Below are positions 51,846 to 61,429 of a DNA stretch of 64,000 nucleotides, in pieces. The notes under the pieces were generated by a model, which was not told the origin of the DNA, searched no databases, and was given only the letters and a program-made list of their open reading frames with translations. How positions within the stretch are numbered: position 1 is the stretch's first letter; each line of letters begins with the position of its first letter. This stretch comes from Akkermansiaceae bacterium (GTDB taxonomy: Bacteria > Verrucomicrobiota > Verrucomicrobiia > Verrucomicrobiales > Akkermansiaceae): contig JAGYIT010000017.1 of assembly GCA_018402445.1 (NCBI GenBank), forward strand, positions 1-64,000, in the 5' to 3' direction. Made by a program: the position numbers and the translations under genes.

Positions 51846-52601
51846 TCATTTCCACACCGGCAACCCGCTCGCCGGATTGAGTTCCATGGGTGGCTCGATG
51901 GAAAATGATTTCGCGCTGCCCACGCGGTAAGGCCCGTAGGCGATGGGGATCACTGTCAGGAGCAGGGCGGGTTCGTCGTCGGCCACCGTTTTGGAGACGT
52001 GCAGAACAGCGGCGCAGTTCGGGTTTTTGTTCACCTCCAACACGTCGCCCGTGCTGAAGCGGTCGGCGGCATCGGTGTCTTCCGTGGGGAAAATGTATTC
52101 GATGACCACGGGGAAACCTACCGGCTGGGTGAAGTCATCCGCACGCACCATCGCCTGTGCGCGGATCGCGAAGCCGGGATACAGGAACGCGCCCTTGTCG
52201 AGCTTGCGGACATCAGTCACCTGGTATTCGCCCTCGACGTAAGTGAGCAGCAGGTTCTTGCCGAAGTTGCGCATGTAGTTGCGCAGTAACAGCGAGTTGA
52301 GGCGGTCGCGTTTCTCGCCCTCCAGGCCGAAGTATTTCCCGTAGAGCTCGCTTGCCGAGAGGGCGTTGCCGTTGGGCACGTCGAGGACGGTGTAGCGGCG
52401 TAGCTCAGGCAGGCGGCCAAGTTTTTTCAGAATCTCGTAATTCCTCGGTAGCTCGGGATTGCCAAAGACGTTGAGACAGACCGCCCAGCTCACAACGGCG
52501 AAACAGAGCGCTAGGACGTTCGCGAGGAACCACCAGAAGTAGGCGGGACGGCGCGGCACATCGTCCTCAACAGCCTTGTTCTTTCTCTTCTTCGAGGCCA
52601 C
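51846..52601 (-). CDS. Conserved membrane-anchored protein of unknown function
   Basis: The 251-residue protein has a basic N-terminus, one membrane helix (YFWWFLANVLALCFAVVSWAV) and a periplasmic domain with RRYTVLDVPNGNALSASELYGKY and VTDVRKLDKGAFLYPGFAIRAQA. No known domain is recognised. Seven bases separate it from the upstream IscA-like gene, so the two are probably co-transcribed. It resembles anonymous proteins conserved in Verrucomicrobiota. Confidence 0.75.
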   Translation of the reverse strand: MASKKRKNKAVEDDVPRRPAYFWWFLANVLALCFAVVSWAVCLNVFGNPELPRNYEILKKLGRLPELRRYTVLDVPNGNALSASELYGKYFGLEGEKRDRLNSLLLRNYMRNFGKNLLLTYVEGEYQVTDVRKLDKGAFLYPGFAIRAQAMVRADDFTQPVGFPVVIEYIFPTEDTDAADRFSTGDVLEVNKNPNCAAVLHVSKTVADDEPALLLTVIPIAYGPYRVGSAKSFSIEPPMELNPASGLPVWK

Positions 52602-52607
52602 GGGATA

Positions 52608-53000
52608 CTAGACAGCGCCTCCCCCGCCGCAAACCTCGCCATCCTCCGCGCCGGAACCTTCCGACTCATACTCCGGCTCGAAGGATGTCCCGCAGCCGCA
52701 CGCACGGCGCGCCTTGGGATTGCGGATCTTGAAACCCGCGTCTGTAAGATCGTCGGAAAAATCCACCTCGCAGCCGCGCAGCTTGTCGAGGCTGTCCGCC
52801 GCGACGATTACCCGCGCCGCCCCAAGCTCGACGATCTCATCGCCCGCCTCCGGCTCCGCCACTTTCATCTCATACTGCCAGCCCGCGCAGCCGCCCTTGC
52901 TCACGCCGAGCCGCAAGCCCGCCGTCGCCGAAGCCGCCTTGCTTTCCAGCAAAGCCCCAAGCTCCCGCCTTGCCTCTTCCGTAATTCCTATGATATCCAC
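52608..53000 (-). CDS. A-type Fe-S cluster carrier (IscA/ErpA-like)
   Basis: The 130-residue protein has the HesB/IscA fold with three conserved Cys positions: GGCAGWQYEM, and CGCGTSFEPE near the end. It transfers Fe-S clusters to apoproteins. An acidic, Gly-rich tail with one extra Cys (EDGEVCGGGGAV) is unusual. It belongs with sufT functionally, though it is 9 kb away. Confidence 0.9.
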   Translation of the reverse strand: MDIIGITEEARRELGALLESKAASATAGLRLGVSKGGCAGWQYEMKVAEPEAGDEIVELGAARVIVAADSLDKLRGCEVDFSDDLTDAGFKIRNPKARRACGCGTSFEPEYESEGSGAEDGEVCGGGGAV

Positions 53001-53077
53001 GCCCGGAAAATATCCCGGATACCGGGAGTTGAAACACTAAACTTGCGCGGAAAGCCGGAACCTAGAGTGAGAGGAAA

Positions 53078-53183
53078 TGAACCGCAGATGGACGCAGATG
53101 GACGTTAATGGGGAAGCGTGGAGAGGGAGATTTCACATTTCCCCCTCTTCCATCTGCGTGAATCTGCGTCCATCTGCGGTTCA
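53078..53183. repeat. GCAGATGGAC inverted repeat
   Basis: Arm 1 (53078-53110) contains GCAGATGGAC twice after ACC. Arm 2 (53151-53183), reverse-complemented, reads TTGAACCGCAGATGGACGCA. The loop is about 40 bases. The element sits between the IscA-like gene and the pgi 3' end. Confidence 0.75.
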
Positions 53184-53218
53184 ATTCTCCACTAGAAAGA
53201 GGCATTGGTTTTCTCCCC

Positions 53219-54763
53219 TCAAAGCTGGAACAGATCATCCGCAGGGGTTTTCCCGATGGAGATCTGCGCTTCGCCGTTGTTGGCGAGGTGGACGAGGCAG
53301 TGATAGACGGCTTCGGGATCGCCATCGGCCTCGAAGGCGACCTGCTCCGCGGTCTTCGCCTCGGAGACGAGTCGGCCGCGGACGCGTCCCAGCAGATCGA
53401 GGAAAGTGGCGGCGGCGGCTTTCCCCGCCTCGACGCCCGGCTGGTGGTAGGCGTTGACGTTCACCAGCGACGCATAGAAGGAAACCGTGCGCTCGAACAA
53501 CGCGATGAGCAAGCCGAGGTTGAACGGGCTCACCTCGCGGATTGAGATTGTTAGGGAGTTGCGGCCACTTTCATAAAGCGCGGCACGGGTGCCGCGCAGG
53601 AAGCCTTGCAGGTAATCCTGGCTGGTGTTGCCGGGGTCGACCTCGATGGATTTCCCTTTACGCCCGTGGCGCACCTCGATGAAGCACGCGAAGAAATTGT
53701 TCACCCCGTCGCGGAGCTGCTGGACGTAGGCGTGCTGGTCGGTGGAACCCTTGTTTCCATAAACCGCGATGCCCTGGTTCACGGTCTTGCCGTCGAGGTC
53801 TTTCTCTTTGCCCAGTGATTCCATAACGAGCTGCTGAAGGTATTTGGAAAACAGCACCAGCGAATCCTTGTAGGGCAACACGACCATGTCCTTCTCGCCC
53901 TTGCCGTTGGTGGCCTTGTGCCAAGCGATTGCGAGACGCATCGCGGCGTTTTTGGCGGCGTCACGTGAGCGGGTTTTCTCATCCATCGCCGCAGCTCCGG
54001 CCAGCATGTTTTCGATGTCTAGTCCTTGTAGCGCGGCTGGGACGAGGCCCACAGTGGAAAGCACGGAGGTGCGCCCGCCAACCCAGTCATCCATCGGAAA
54101 GCGAGCGATGAAACCCTGCTCCACTGCGAACTTGTCGAGCTTCGAGCCCTCACCCGTCACCGCCACCGCATGTTTTCCGAAGTCGATCCCGGCCTTCTCG
54201 AACGCGGCCTTCGCCTCCAGCATCCCGTTGCGGGTTTCCGGAGTGCCACCAGATTTCGAGATCACGAGCACCAGCGTTTCCGCGAAGCTGAGCGTGGCGA
54301 GCGTGTCGTCCATGCCCTGCGGATCGGTGTTGTCGAAAAAGGAGATCGGCATCCGCGCTTTCTGGCCGATGGCCTGGGAGACAAGCTGCGGCCCCAGCGC
54401 CGAGCCGCCGATCCCGATCAGCAGCAGGTGCTTGAACAGGCTCCCGTCCGCCGCGCGGACTCCGCCGGTGTGGACGCTCTCCGCGAATTTTTTCAAGGCC
54501 TTGAGCGGCTCGGTGATCGCCGCCTTGAGTTCCGGAGTTGGGGCGAGATCTGCGTTGCGCAGCCAGTAGTGGCCCACCATGCGCCCCTCGTCGGGGTTTG
54601 CGATAGCTCCACTTTCCAGCGAAATCATGTCCGCGAAGGCCTTTTCCACTTTGCCACTCAGGCTCTCGACGCAGGCCTTGTCCACATCCATCAGGGAGAG
54701 ATCGAGGCTGAAGCCCAGATCATCGTAGCGCACCAAATTTTCGTTGTATGTTTTCCAGCTCAT
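53219..54763 (-). CDS. pgi: Glucose-6-phosphate isomerase
   Basis: The 514-residue protein has [17 protein letters not shown] and the sugar-isomerase signature, [13 protein letters not shown], and the catalytic-region [21 protein letters not shown] (Glu/His of PGI appear here as in the archaeal/Bacillus subgroup). It interconverts glucose 6-phosphate and fructose 6-phosphate. The gene follows apt by 16 bases on the same strand. Confidence 0.93.
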   Translation of the reverse strand: MSWKTYNENLVRYDDLGFSLDLSLMDVDKACVESLSGKVEKAFADMISLESGAIANPDEGRMVGHYWLRNADLAPTPELKAAITEPLKALKKFAESVHTGGVRAADGSLFKHLLLIGIGGSALGPQLVSQAIGQKARMPISFFDNTDPQGMDDTLATLSFAETLVLVISKSGGTPETRNGMLEAKAAFEKAGIDFGKHAVAVTGEGSKLDKFAVEQGFIARFPMDDWVGGRTSVLSTVGLVPAALQGLDIENMLAGAAAMDEKTRSRDAAKNAAMRLAIAWHKATNGKGEKDMVVLPYKDSLVLFSKYLQQLVMESLGKEKDLDGKTVNQGIAVYGNKGSTDQHAYVQQLRDGVNNFFACFIEVRHGRKGKSIEVDPGNTSQDYLQGFLRGTRAALYESGRNSLTISIREVSPFNLGLLIALFERTVSFYASLVNVNAYHQPGVEAGKAAAATFLDLLGRVRGRLVSEAKTAEQVAFEADGDPEAVYHCLVHLANNGEAQISIGKTPADDLFQL

Positions 54764-54779
54764 ATTGTATGGTAAATGT

Positions 54780-55298
54780 TCAGTAATTGAGGATAGCCCT
54801 CACTTTGTCGGCTGGGAGTTTGTCGCGCCCGCTGAGGAAGGAAAGCTCTATCAGGAAAGAGACTGCCACGATATCCGCGCCTAGGCCGTCGAGGAGCTTG
54901 ACCGCCGCGCTGGCCGTCCCACCGGTTGCCAGCAAATCGTCAACCAGCAGGATTTTTTCACCCGGCCTCACCGCGTCCTCGTGGATTTCCACAATCGCCT
55001 CGCCGTATTCCAGTGCGTAGGCCTCCTCCTTGCAGTTCCATGGGAGCTTGCCCTTTTTCCGCACCGGCACGAAGCCCGCACCCAAACGATCCGCCACCGC
55101 CGCCGCGAAAATGAAACCCCGCGCGTCGATCCCCACCACCTTGTCCACTTTCAACCCGCCCGCCGTCTCGCAGAGCAGGTCGATGGAACCCCGGAACAGC
55201 GCGCCATCGCCGAGGATGGGAGTAATATCCTTGAACACGATGCCCTCCTTCGGAAAACCCTCCACATCCCGTATCGCATTTCTCAAGCGCTCAACCAT
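54780..55298 (-). CDS. apt: Adenine phosphoribosyltransferase
   Basis: The 172-residue protein [20 protein letters not shown] carries [26 protein letters not shown] and the PRPP-binding [17 protein letters not shown]. It salvages adenine to AMP. I chose the ATG at 55298; an upstream in-frame start at 55322 adds residues not typical of the family. It forms a two-gene unit with pgi. Confidence 0.94.
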   Translation of the reverse strand: MVERLRNAIRDVEGFPKEGIVFKDITPILGDGALFRGSIDLLCETAGGLKVDKVVGIDARGFIFAAAVADRLGAGFVPVRKKGKLPWNCKEEAYALEYGEAIVEIHEDAVRPGEKILLVDDLLATGGTASAAVKLLDGLGADIVAVSFLIELSFLSGRDKLPADKVRAILNY

Positions 55299-55632
55299 GT
55301 CCGAGCATCCCTGCCTGACCATGGAAGGGCAAGAGCCGAGAACCGGATTGCTATGGAAATTGCCGTTATCCCCGTGAAACCCCTATGTTTTGCGCCTCGG
55401 GGTGCGATTTTTATCGGTGGATGAGTCCGCTGCGGAGCCAAGGAGGGACTGCCTTCCGATGACCAGCGAGGTTTTTGGGCTGATTCCAAGCTCAAGCTCC
55501 ACTACGAAATGCAACGGACGCGACTGGAAATCGGCGCCTGCATCGAGGCGAAAAGTGCAACCCGCCGCATGATACCCGGCGCGTAGCATTTTTTGGGTTT
55601 CTGGCCTCTGGTTTCTGGTGTCTCTTTCCCCC
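55299..55632. other. apt-ispH divergent intergenic region
   Basis: This 334-base stretch holds both promoters. GGGTTTCTGG...CTGGTTTCTGG (55594-55616) is a short direct repeat of the low-complexity type found elsewhere in the window. No gene is recognised. Confidence 0.45.
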
Positions 55633-56841
55633 ATGCCCCAACACGCCCCCAGCCGCCCCCGCGTCAACGTCCGCCGTCCGGATGTGATGGAGCTCGTCTC
55701 CGCGGAGGTCGCGATCCATTATCGCTCCTCGCTCGTCGAGAAGATCAAGGATATGGGCGGCAAGATCACGCGCGGCGACACCACCCTACTGCTCGCCAAG
55801 GATTTCGGGTTCTGCTACGGCGTCGAGCGCGCCATCGACCTCGCCTACGCCTCGCGGAAAGTGTTTCCAGAAAACCGTATTTTCCTGATCGGCGAGATCA
55901 TCCACAACCCGGAGGTGAACCGCCAGCTCCGGGAGATGGACATCGTCTCGCTGCCTTGGAAGGAAATCGACTCCTCCTACGATGACCTTGGGCCGGAGGA
56001 TGTGGTGATCGTCCCCGCCTTCGGTGCTCCTACCCATTTCATGGCAAAACTCGAAGAATCCGGCTGCTACACGGTGGACACCACCTGCGGCGATGTGATG
56101 AAAGTTTGGCGGCGGGTGCGCGGTTACGCGAAGGACGGAGTGACCTCAATCATCCACGGTAAGTCCGACCACGAGGAGACCCGTGCCACCGCCTCCCGCG
56201 CCCTCGGCGAGGACGGGCAGGGACATTATCTCGTGATCCTTACGCTCGCGGATACAGATTATGTATGCGATTACATCCGCGGCGGAGGGGACGCGGCCGC
56301 TTTCTTGGAGCGCTTCCAAGGCTCTTACCGCGAGGGCTTCGATCCAGACCTACACCTCCAAAAAATCGGTGTCGCAAACCAGACGACCATGCTGAAAGGT
56401 GAGACCTTGGAAATCCAGAACCGCCTCGCCGCAGCCATGAAGGACCGCGACGGCTCGGCGGAGAATTTCCACGTCTTCGATACGATCTGCGGCGCGACGC
56501 AGGAGCGGCAGGACGCTCTTTTCGAGATGCTCAAGACCAAGATGGATCTGCTCCTCGTCGTCGGCGGATACAACTCCTCGAACACCGCCCACCTCGTCGA
56601 GATCGGCGAGAAGGAGCTGCCGACTTTCTTCATCCGCGATGCGGGCCAGATCAAATCCCTTGAGGAGATCGTCCACTACGACCTTCACCACAACGAGGAG
56701 CGCACCGCGAACTACGCGGACGTTTTTTCCGGAAAGGAGCACGTCGTCATCGGCCTCACGGCGGGCGCTTCCTGCCCGAACAACCTCATCGAGGCCACGG
56801 TGCGGAAAGTCTTCGCGCTGCGCGGAAGTCCGCTGGAGTGA
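55633..56841 (+). CDS. ispH: 4-Hydroxy-3-methylbut-2-enyl diphosphate reductase (long form)
   Basis: The 402-residue protein contains FCYGVERAIDLAY (first cluster Cys), GEIIHNPEVNRQL, DTTCGDVMKVW (second Cys) and GLTAGASCPNNLIE (third Cys). This is the about 400-residue cyanobacterial/plant-like form rather than the about 310-residue E. coli form. It performs the last step of the MEP isoprenoid pathway with a [4Fe-4S] cluster. I chose the ATG at 55633. Confidence 0.93.
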   Translation: MPQHAPSRPRVNVRRPDVMELVSAEVAIHYRSSLVEKIKDMGGKITRGDTTLLLAKDFGFCYGVERAIDLAYASRKVFPENRIFLIGEIIHNPEVNRQLREMDIVSLPWKEIDSSYDDLGPEDVVIVPAFGAPTHFMAKLEESGCYTVDTTCGDVMKVWRRVRGYAKDGVTSIIHGKSDHEETRATASRALGEDGQGHYLVILTLADTDYVCDYIRGGGDAAAFLERFQGSYREGFDPDLHLQKIGVANQTTMLKGETLEIQNRLAAAMKDRDGSAENFHVFDTICGATQERQDALFEMLKTKMDLLLVVGGYNSSNTAHLVEIGEKELPTFFIRDAGQIKSLEEIVHYDLHHNEERTANYADVFSGKEHVVIGLTAGASCPNNLIEATVRKVFALRGSPLE

Positions 56842-56848
56842 TGGCCGT

Positions 56849-57151
56849 TCAAGCCAGATCCATCACCAGCACCTTCGCCCACATCTCGCGGTGGCCGCCG
56901 GAGAAGGCATCGTGGATGGGGTCTGCTTTCTGGTATCTTTCATGCGCCTGAAGGGAATCGAACTTCAGCGAGATCCCGTAATCCCAGGAGTGGTCTGTCA
57001 CAGGACGCGGCTCGGTAGGCGCGGGCTTGCCCCAGACTCCCTCCGCAATGTTCGGCGACTCCATGAGTTCATCGAGCGCAGCCTCCATGCGGTCGCGGCT
57101 TGCCTCGTTTTTATACTCATCCTTCAGCCAGAAATAGACATGGTGTTCCAT
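56849..57151 (-). CDS. Dabb (stress-responsive A/B barrel) protein
   Basis: The 100-residue protein MEHHVYFWLKDEYKNEASRD is a dimeric ferredoxin-like barrel of the Dabb family: VYFWLKDE, SWDYGISLKFDSLQAHERYQ and DPIHDAF. Function is unknown. It follows the transporter-hotdog fusion on the same strand after 48 bases. Confidence 0.85.
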   Translation of the reverse strand: MEHHVYFWLKDEYKNEASRDRMEAALDELMESPNIAEGVWGKPAPTEPRPVTDHSWDYGISLKFDSLQAHERYQKADPIHDAFSGGHREMWAKVLVMDLA

Positions 57152-57199
57152 GCGGCGATTCTGCGGCACGGCGCACGCCGATGCCAAGAACGAAGCACA

Positions 57200-59092
57200 T
57201 CAGAGGTATTTCATGAACGCGGAATACACCTCCGGCGGGATGTCGAGCAGGCCGTAGTCCTTGGAGGAAACGAAAAGCAAACTCTGCTTGCCCTTGCCGA
57301 GGAGCTGGCCTTCCGATCCGAAAATCTGGTGCTCCAAGGTGCAGAACTTGCGATTGAAATCGCCGACCTTGATCTTGACCGTGATCGTGTCGAACTCGCG
57401 CGTCTCGCGGACAAACTTGTGCTCGAAGGAGCGGGTGAGGATGTAGAACTTCGTGGTCTTCAGGTCGAAGTCCGGCATGGCGTTGTTGAAGAACAGCTCG
57501 CGGGTTTTCCCGACGTAAAGGGGATACATGCCGAAATAGACGTTTCCCACCGAGTTCGTGTCCTGATAGGTGGCGACCATCGAATAGACGAACCATTTCC
57601 CCTCGAAGTGTCCCATCAGATCGTGAGTGCCAGCCGAAACGGGAGCAACGACCTCGGTGCGGGGTGCGGGCGTTTCGGGTTTGGCGATCGCCTTGATCGC
57701 GGGGATCTCGGCGGCCGCGCGCGTGACCTCTCCGGCCTTTTCCGTGACGAGGCGTAGCAGATCCGTGGTGGTGACGAGCCAGACCACATAGACCAGCGGC
57801 AGCAGGGAGCCAAGATACATGAGCACGTTGAGCTTCACCATATACCCGAAGGCGAAGACCACCAGGCACAGGCAGGCCATGGAGAACATGCGGATCTGCG
57901 GCAGTGGCTGCTGGCTGTTCGGAACGAAGCAGCGGGCGATGGCCAGCGCCGCGTAGCCGACGAAAAACGAGGCGTAGAACACCATGAAATACTCCACCTC
58001 GAATTTACCGAAGTACCCGCCCAGCGCGATCACCCCGATGATGAGGAACGTCGGAATCGGCGAGGCGATGAGCGGCTTCGGGATCAGCGAGATCAGCATG
58101 TTCTCGCTGCGCTCCACGTTCCGCCCGAGGAACCATTTCAAAGCGACATATCCGCTGTCGAGCGTGGTCAGGACGCAGATGGTGAGGAAACCGAAATAGG
58201 CGATGGGGACCAGCGAGTTCCCGTCCAATGCTCCGCCGAAATGCCGGGTGACGAGATCGTGGGCGTAATGGAGTCCGTCGAGGGAGCTTTTCCGCACCGA
58301 GAAACCGTCCGCCGCGTGCCCCATCACCCACATCGCCAGGGAGCCATGGAAGAGAAGAAGCAGGAAAAAGATCACCCCGCCGAAAAGGTAGCTGAGCCGG
58401 ATCGAGCTTTCCTCGCGGTGGATCTGGATCGCCCGCTGCCAATGCTGGAGATCCAGCCACGGCCCGACGAGCAAGCCCACCACCAGCGGGATCGCGTAGC
58501 CCCAGAAGCGGTTCGGCGAGTGGTCGTAGGCGGGATCTCCCGCCGCGCCGGTGATGCCTTTCCCGAGATCGAAAAGATTGTGGTGGAAAAGGATCGTACC
58601 CACGCACACCAGCAGCAAAGCCCCGAGTAGGGCGTGGCCGGCCTTGATTTTCCCGATCCCGAACTCCTCGCCGAAAAGGCAGCCCATCGCCAGCAAGACG
58701 AAAACGACCATGGTCATCGACAGTCCGAGCAACACCGGGGTGCCCATCTGCGTCGGCAGGAACAGGGGCAGAAACAGGTATTTCACCAGTGCGAAGACCG
58801 TCAACGAGAGTGCCACGATCTGGTAGATGTAAAAGATCAACCGGAAGGGCTTGGCGAACTTATCGAAAAACAGCGCCAGCGACTCGTGGCCGCCGGGGTG
58901 GCGTTTCGCGACAATCTGGGTGAGGCAGCCGAAGAGCGCGAGGCCAATCGCGTTCGGGATCGCGAACATCAGCAGCCCTTTCATCCCGAACATGAAGGAA
59001 ATTTGGACACTGAAAAACAGCCCCAGCCCCCACATCCACGCCAACGCCACGGAATTTCCCCACAACAACGCGTTCAACCACCGCAAATTCAT
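57200..59092 (-). CDS. Multi-spanning membrane protein fused to a hotdog (4HBT-like) thioesterase domain
   Basis: The 630-residue protein has about 12 hydrophobic helices in residues 1-470 (MNLRWLNALLWGNSVALAWMW to VYVVWLVTTTDLLRL). These resemble the sodium:solute-symporter/APC class, with WLDLQHWQRAIQIHREESS between helices. After an Ala/Pro/Glu linker (KAIAKPETPAPRTEVVAP), residues about 500-630 form a hotdog domain: DTNSVGNVYFGMYPLYVGKTRE is the acyl-CoA thioesterase active-site pattern (D-x-N-x-x-G-N-V-Y-F). The fused layout is not one I recognise. It may couple uptake and acyl-CoA handling at the inner face. I chose the ATG at 59092; the upstream extension encodes a repeat. Confidence 0.82.
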   Translation of the reverse strand: MNLRWLNALLWGNSVALAWMWGLGLFFSVQISFMFGMKGLLMFAIPNAIGLALFGCLTQIVAKRHPGGHESLALFFDKFAKPFRLIFYIYQIVALSLTVFALVKYLFLPLFLPTQMGTPVLLGLSMTMVVFVLLAMGCLFGEEFGIGKIKAGHALLGALLLVCVGTILFHHNLFDLGKGITGAAGDPAYDHSPNRFWGYAIPLVVGLLVGPWLDLQHWQRAIQIHREESSIRLSYLFGGVIFFLLLLFHGSLAMWVMGHAADGFSVRKSSLDGLHYAHDLVTRHFGGALDGNSLVPIAYFGFLTICVLTTLDSGYVALKWFLGRNVERSENMLISLIPKPLIASPIPTFLIIGVIALGGYFGKFEVEYFMVFYASFFVGYAALAIARCFVPNSQQPLPQIRMFSMACLCLVVFAFGYMVKLNVLMYLGSLLPLVYVVWLVTTTDLLRLVTEKAGEVTRAAAEIPAIKAIAKPETPAPRTEVVAPVSAGTHDLMGHFEGKWFVYSMVATYQDTNSVGNVYFGMYPLYVGKTRELFFNNAMPDFDLKTTKFYILTRSFEHKFVRETREFDTITVKIKVGDFNRKFCTLEHQIFGSEGQLLGKGKQSLLFVSSKDYGLLDIPPEVYSAFMKYL

Positions 59093-59143
59093 TTCCACAG
59101 AGCCTCCCCGCTTTTCCGGACTTCCGCAAGCCCTGCGTGGATG

Positions 59144-59256
59144 AGAGACACAAGACGGAAAGATACAAGACACAAGAAAAGAGGCCGGAAGGCCGCGTCT
59201 CCCCTCTTGTGTCTCGCCGTCTTGTGTCTTGTGTCTCCGGGTCTTGTGTCTCCAAG
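59144..59256. repeat. ACACAAGA-type inverted repeat
   Basis: Arm 1 (59144-59178) is built of GACACAAGA-like words, and arm 2 (59204-59256) of the complementary TCTTGTGTC words. It lies between the divergent transporter-hotdog and PpiD-like genes. Confidence 0.75.
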
Positions 59257-59334
59257 TCTACTGTCTTTATGCGAAGTTTAGGGTTTGAAATCCGCGCCAT
59301 CCCCCTTTTAATACCCGCCCCCAGCCACCGCGCC

Positions 59335-60981
59335 ATGATCGAAAACATTCGCAAATACACCGGACTCATCATCGTCCTCTTCGTCCTCGTCATCATCGGC
59401 TTCCTCTTCATGGACTACGGAAACATGAGCGGCGCCGGAGCCGGCGGCAGACCTTACATCAAGGTCGATGGCCGCACCTACACGGATAAGGAGTTCAACC
59501 AACTCGGCTCCTCCTCCTACCAGGTCACCCAGACGCTCGCGCAATCCGGAGATTTCCAGCTCTACAGCTTTCTATTCGGCATGGCTGGCGACGCCCAGTC
59601 CCAGGGCGAGGCCATGGAAAATTTCTTCGCCGGCCGCATGCTCCTGCGCTCCGCGAAGGCGGAGTTCGGCGTCCATCCCGGCGAGGAGGAGATCGACTCC
59701 TTCATCCGCAAGCTCCGCGCCTTCACCGGCACCAACGGCGAGTTCTCACAGGAACAATACCGGAATTTCATCGAAAGGGGCATCGGCCGCATGGGTCTCA
59801 CGGAAGGCGACATCCGCGAACTCGCCTCCGATGTGATCGCCCAAACCAAACTCGCCGAAATCCTCGGAGCCGGTCTCAGCACCGACCGCAACGCCGTCGC
59901 CAAGGAATCCGCCATCAACGGCCAGCGCATCTCCGCGGACGTGGCTCGCATCGACCTCGACCCCATCGAGGAAAAAATCGACCCCTCCGAAGAGGAGATC
60001 AAAACCTATTGGGAAACCATCCAGGACGCCTTCAAGACCGCGGAGAAACGTCGTTTCACCTACCTGATCGCGAAGCCGACCCTACCCGCAGAACCCGCCG
60101 AGATCCCCATTCCTGCGGAGGACGCCACCGAGGACGCCAAGGCCGAATACGAAACCGCCAAGGCCGCCCGCGAGGCCACCATCGCCGAGGATCGCCGCAA
60201 GGCCCAGCTCGAAGCAGGCGGCAAGGCCGATGATTTTCTCTACCAGCTCGAGAGCCAACCTGAACTTACCTTCGAAAAACTCGCGGAGGACAACAAGTGG
60301 GAACTCAAAACCACCGAACTCTTCGCTCTCTCCGAAACGCCCGAGGAACTCAAGACTCCCCTCCGCGCCTCCAGCTCCCAGGGCACCGCCGCCGACGAGC
60401 TTTTCCGCATGATTGTCACCACCGATCCCCTCTCCAAAATCTCGCCCGCCATCGCCATCGGGGAGAATGAGTGGCTCATCGCCCGCCTCGACGAGACCGA
60501 GGAAGTCCGACCCCAGACCTACGAGGAAGCCCGCGCCGAAGCCCGCGCCCGCCTCATCGCCGACCTGTCTGCCGCCGCGCTCAGAAAAGCCACTGACGAG
60601 GCTTCTGAGAAAATCAAGGGAGCCCTCGCCGAAGGCAAATCCTTCGCGGACGCCGCCAAGGAAGCCGGTATCACCGCGGAAACCATCAACCTCCCCGAGG
60701 TCACCGCCGGCTACCAAGGCGACACCACCAAGGCACCCTCAAACCTTTTCGACGCCGCCAAATACACCGACCCCGGCGCACTCACCGAGCCGGTCATCGA
60801 GTCCGACCGCGCCTTCATCATTGTCGTAGGTAATCGCGAGATCGTGAAGCAGGAAAACGCCGAACTCGCCCTCGAAGCCGGCTTCAAGCGCGCCGAGGAA
60901 GCCGCCCGCATCGCCGCCTTCTCTTCATGGCTTACCTCCCGCACCGAAGCCGCCAACATCGAGACGCTTTACGCGCAATAA
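59335..60981 (+). CDS. PpiD/SurA-like periplasmic chaperone
   Basis: The 548-residue protein has an N-terminal membrane anchor (GLIIVLFVLVIIGFLFMDY), a SurA_N-like helical domain (residues about 60-180: FNQLGSSSYQVTQTLAQ, FAGRMLLRSAKAEFGV), a long Ala/Glu-rich helical stretch and a C-terminal region with PYDxx-like ALTEPVIESDRAFIIVVGNRE. It is the architecture of the SurA/PpiD family of outer-membrane-protein chaperones, but a clear parvulin active site is not obvious. It begins the run PpiD-like, TPR, metG. Confidence 0.82.
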   Translation: MIENIRKYTGLIIVLFVLVIIGFLFMDYGNMSGAGAGGRPYIKVDGRTYTDKEFNQLGSSSYQVTQTLAQSGDFQLYSFLFGMAGDAQSQGEAMENFFAGRMLLRSAKAEFGVHPGEEEIDSFIRKLRAFTGTNGEFSQEQYRNFIERGIGRMGLTEGDIRELASDVIAQTKLAEILGAGLSTDRNAVAKESAINGQRISADVARIDLDPIEEKIDPSEEEIKTYWETIQDAFKTAEKRRFTYLIAKPTLPAEPAEIPIPAEDATEDAKAEYETAKAAREATIAEDRRKAQLEAGGKADDFLYQLESQPELTFEKLAEDNKWELKTTELFALSETPEELKTPLRASSSQGTAADELFRMIVTTDPLSKISPAIAIGENEWLIARLDETEEVRPQTYEEARAEARARLIADLSAAALRKATDEASEKIKGALAEGKSFADAAKEAGITAETINLPEVTAGYQGDTTKAPSNLFDAAKYTDPGALTEPVIESDRAFIIVVGNREIVKQENAELALEAGFKRAEEAARIAAFSSWLTSRTEAANIETLYAQ

Positions 60982-61012
60982 GGAACGCGGGTTCCCTTCC
61001 GATCCCGAAATT

Positions 61013-61345
61013 TTGAGCGAAGCGATCCAAGAAATCTTCGACGACGCCAGCGGCCACCTCGCCCTTGGCGAGCTGGACGAAGCCGCCGCCCTCTACCGGA
61101 AATGCGTGGAGGTCGATCCCACCCACTTCGATTCCTGGCACGCCCTCTCCATGGCCCTCCTCAAGACCGACAAGCTCAAGGAAGCCCTCGGAGCCTCCCT
61201 CCAGGCCACCTCCCTTCAGCCCAACGACCTTCTCGCCTGGACCGCCCTCTCTCAGATCTACGTCCGCCTCGGCGACATCCCCAACGCCGAAGCCGCCAAG
61301 GCCAATTCCCGCATCCTTTCCCTAGGGGGAAAAGTTATTCGTTAG
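61013..61345 (+). CDS. Small TPR protein
   Basis: From a TTG at 61013 the 110-residue protein MSEAIQEIFDDASGHLALGEL has about three TPR units (ALGELDEAAALYRKCVEVDP, SWHALSMALLKTDKLKEALG, AWTALSQIYVRLGDIPNAE). It is probably an adaptor. It lies between a periplasmic chaperone gene and metG, with no signal peptide. Confidence 0.8.
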   Translation: MSEAIQEIFDDASGHLALGELDEAAALYRKCVEVDPTHFDSWHALSMALLKTDKLKEALGASLQATSLQPNDLLAWTALSQIYVRLGDIPNAEAAKANSRILSLGGKVIR

Positions 61346-61428
61346 TGGTTATTTGTTAAAAGTGACAATACCGACCGCCACGAGCATTCCCAATAACTTC
61401 TAACCAATAACTTTTAACTTCTAACACC
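61341..61428. repeat. TAACTTCTAACC-type inverted repeat before metG
   Basis: TTAGTGGTTATTTGTTAAAA (61343-61362) is inverted relative to AACTTCTAACCAATAACTTT (61397-61416). A short AT-rich word repeats with about 12-base period. It ends three bases before the metG ATG and would lie in its leader. Confidence 0.6.
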
Positions 61429-61429
61429 C

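Noticed and set aside
50526-51908. 460-codon plus-strand frame overlapping the Gfo/Idh gene in another frame
   Set aside because: Arg/Pro/His-rich out-of-frame translation of the oxidoreductase gene.
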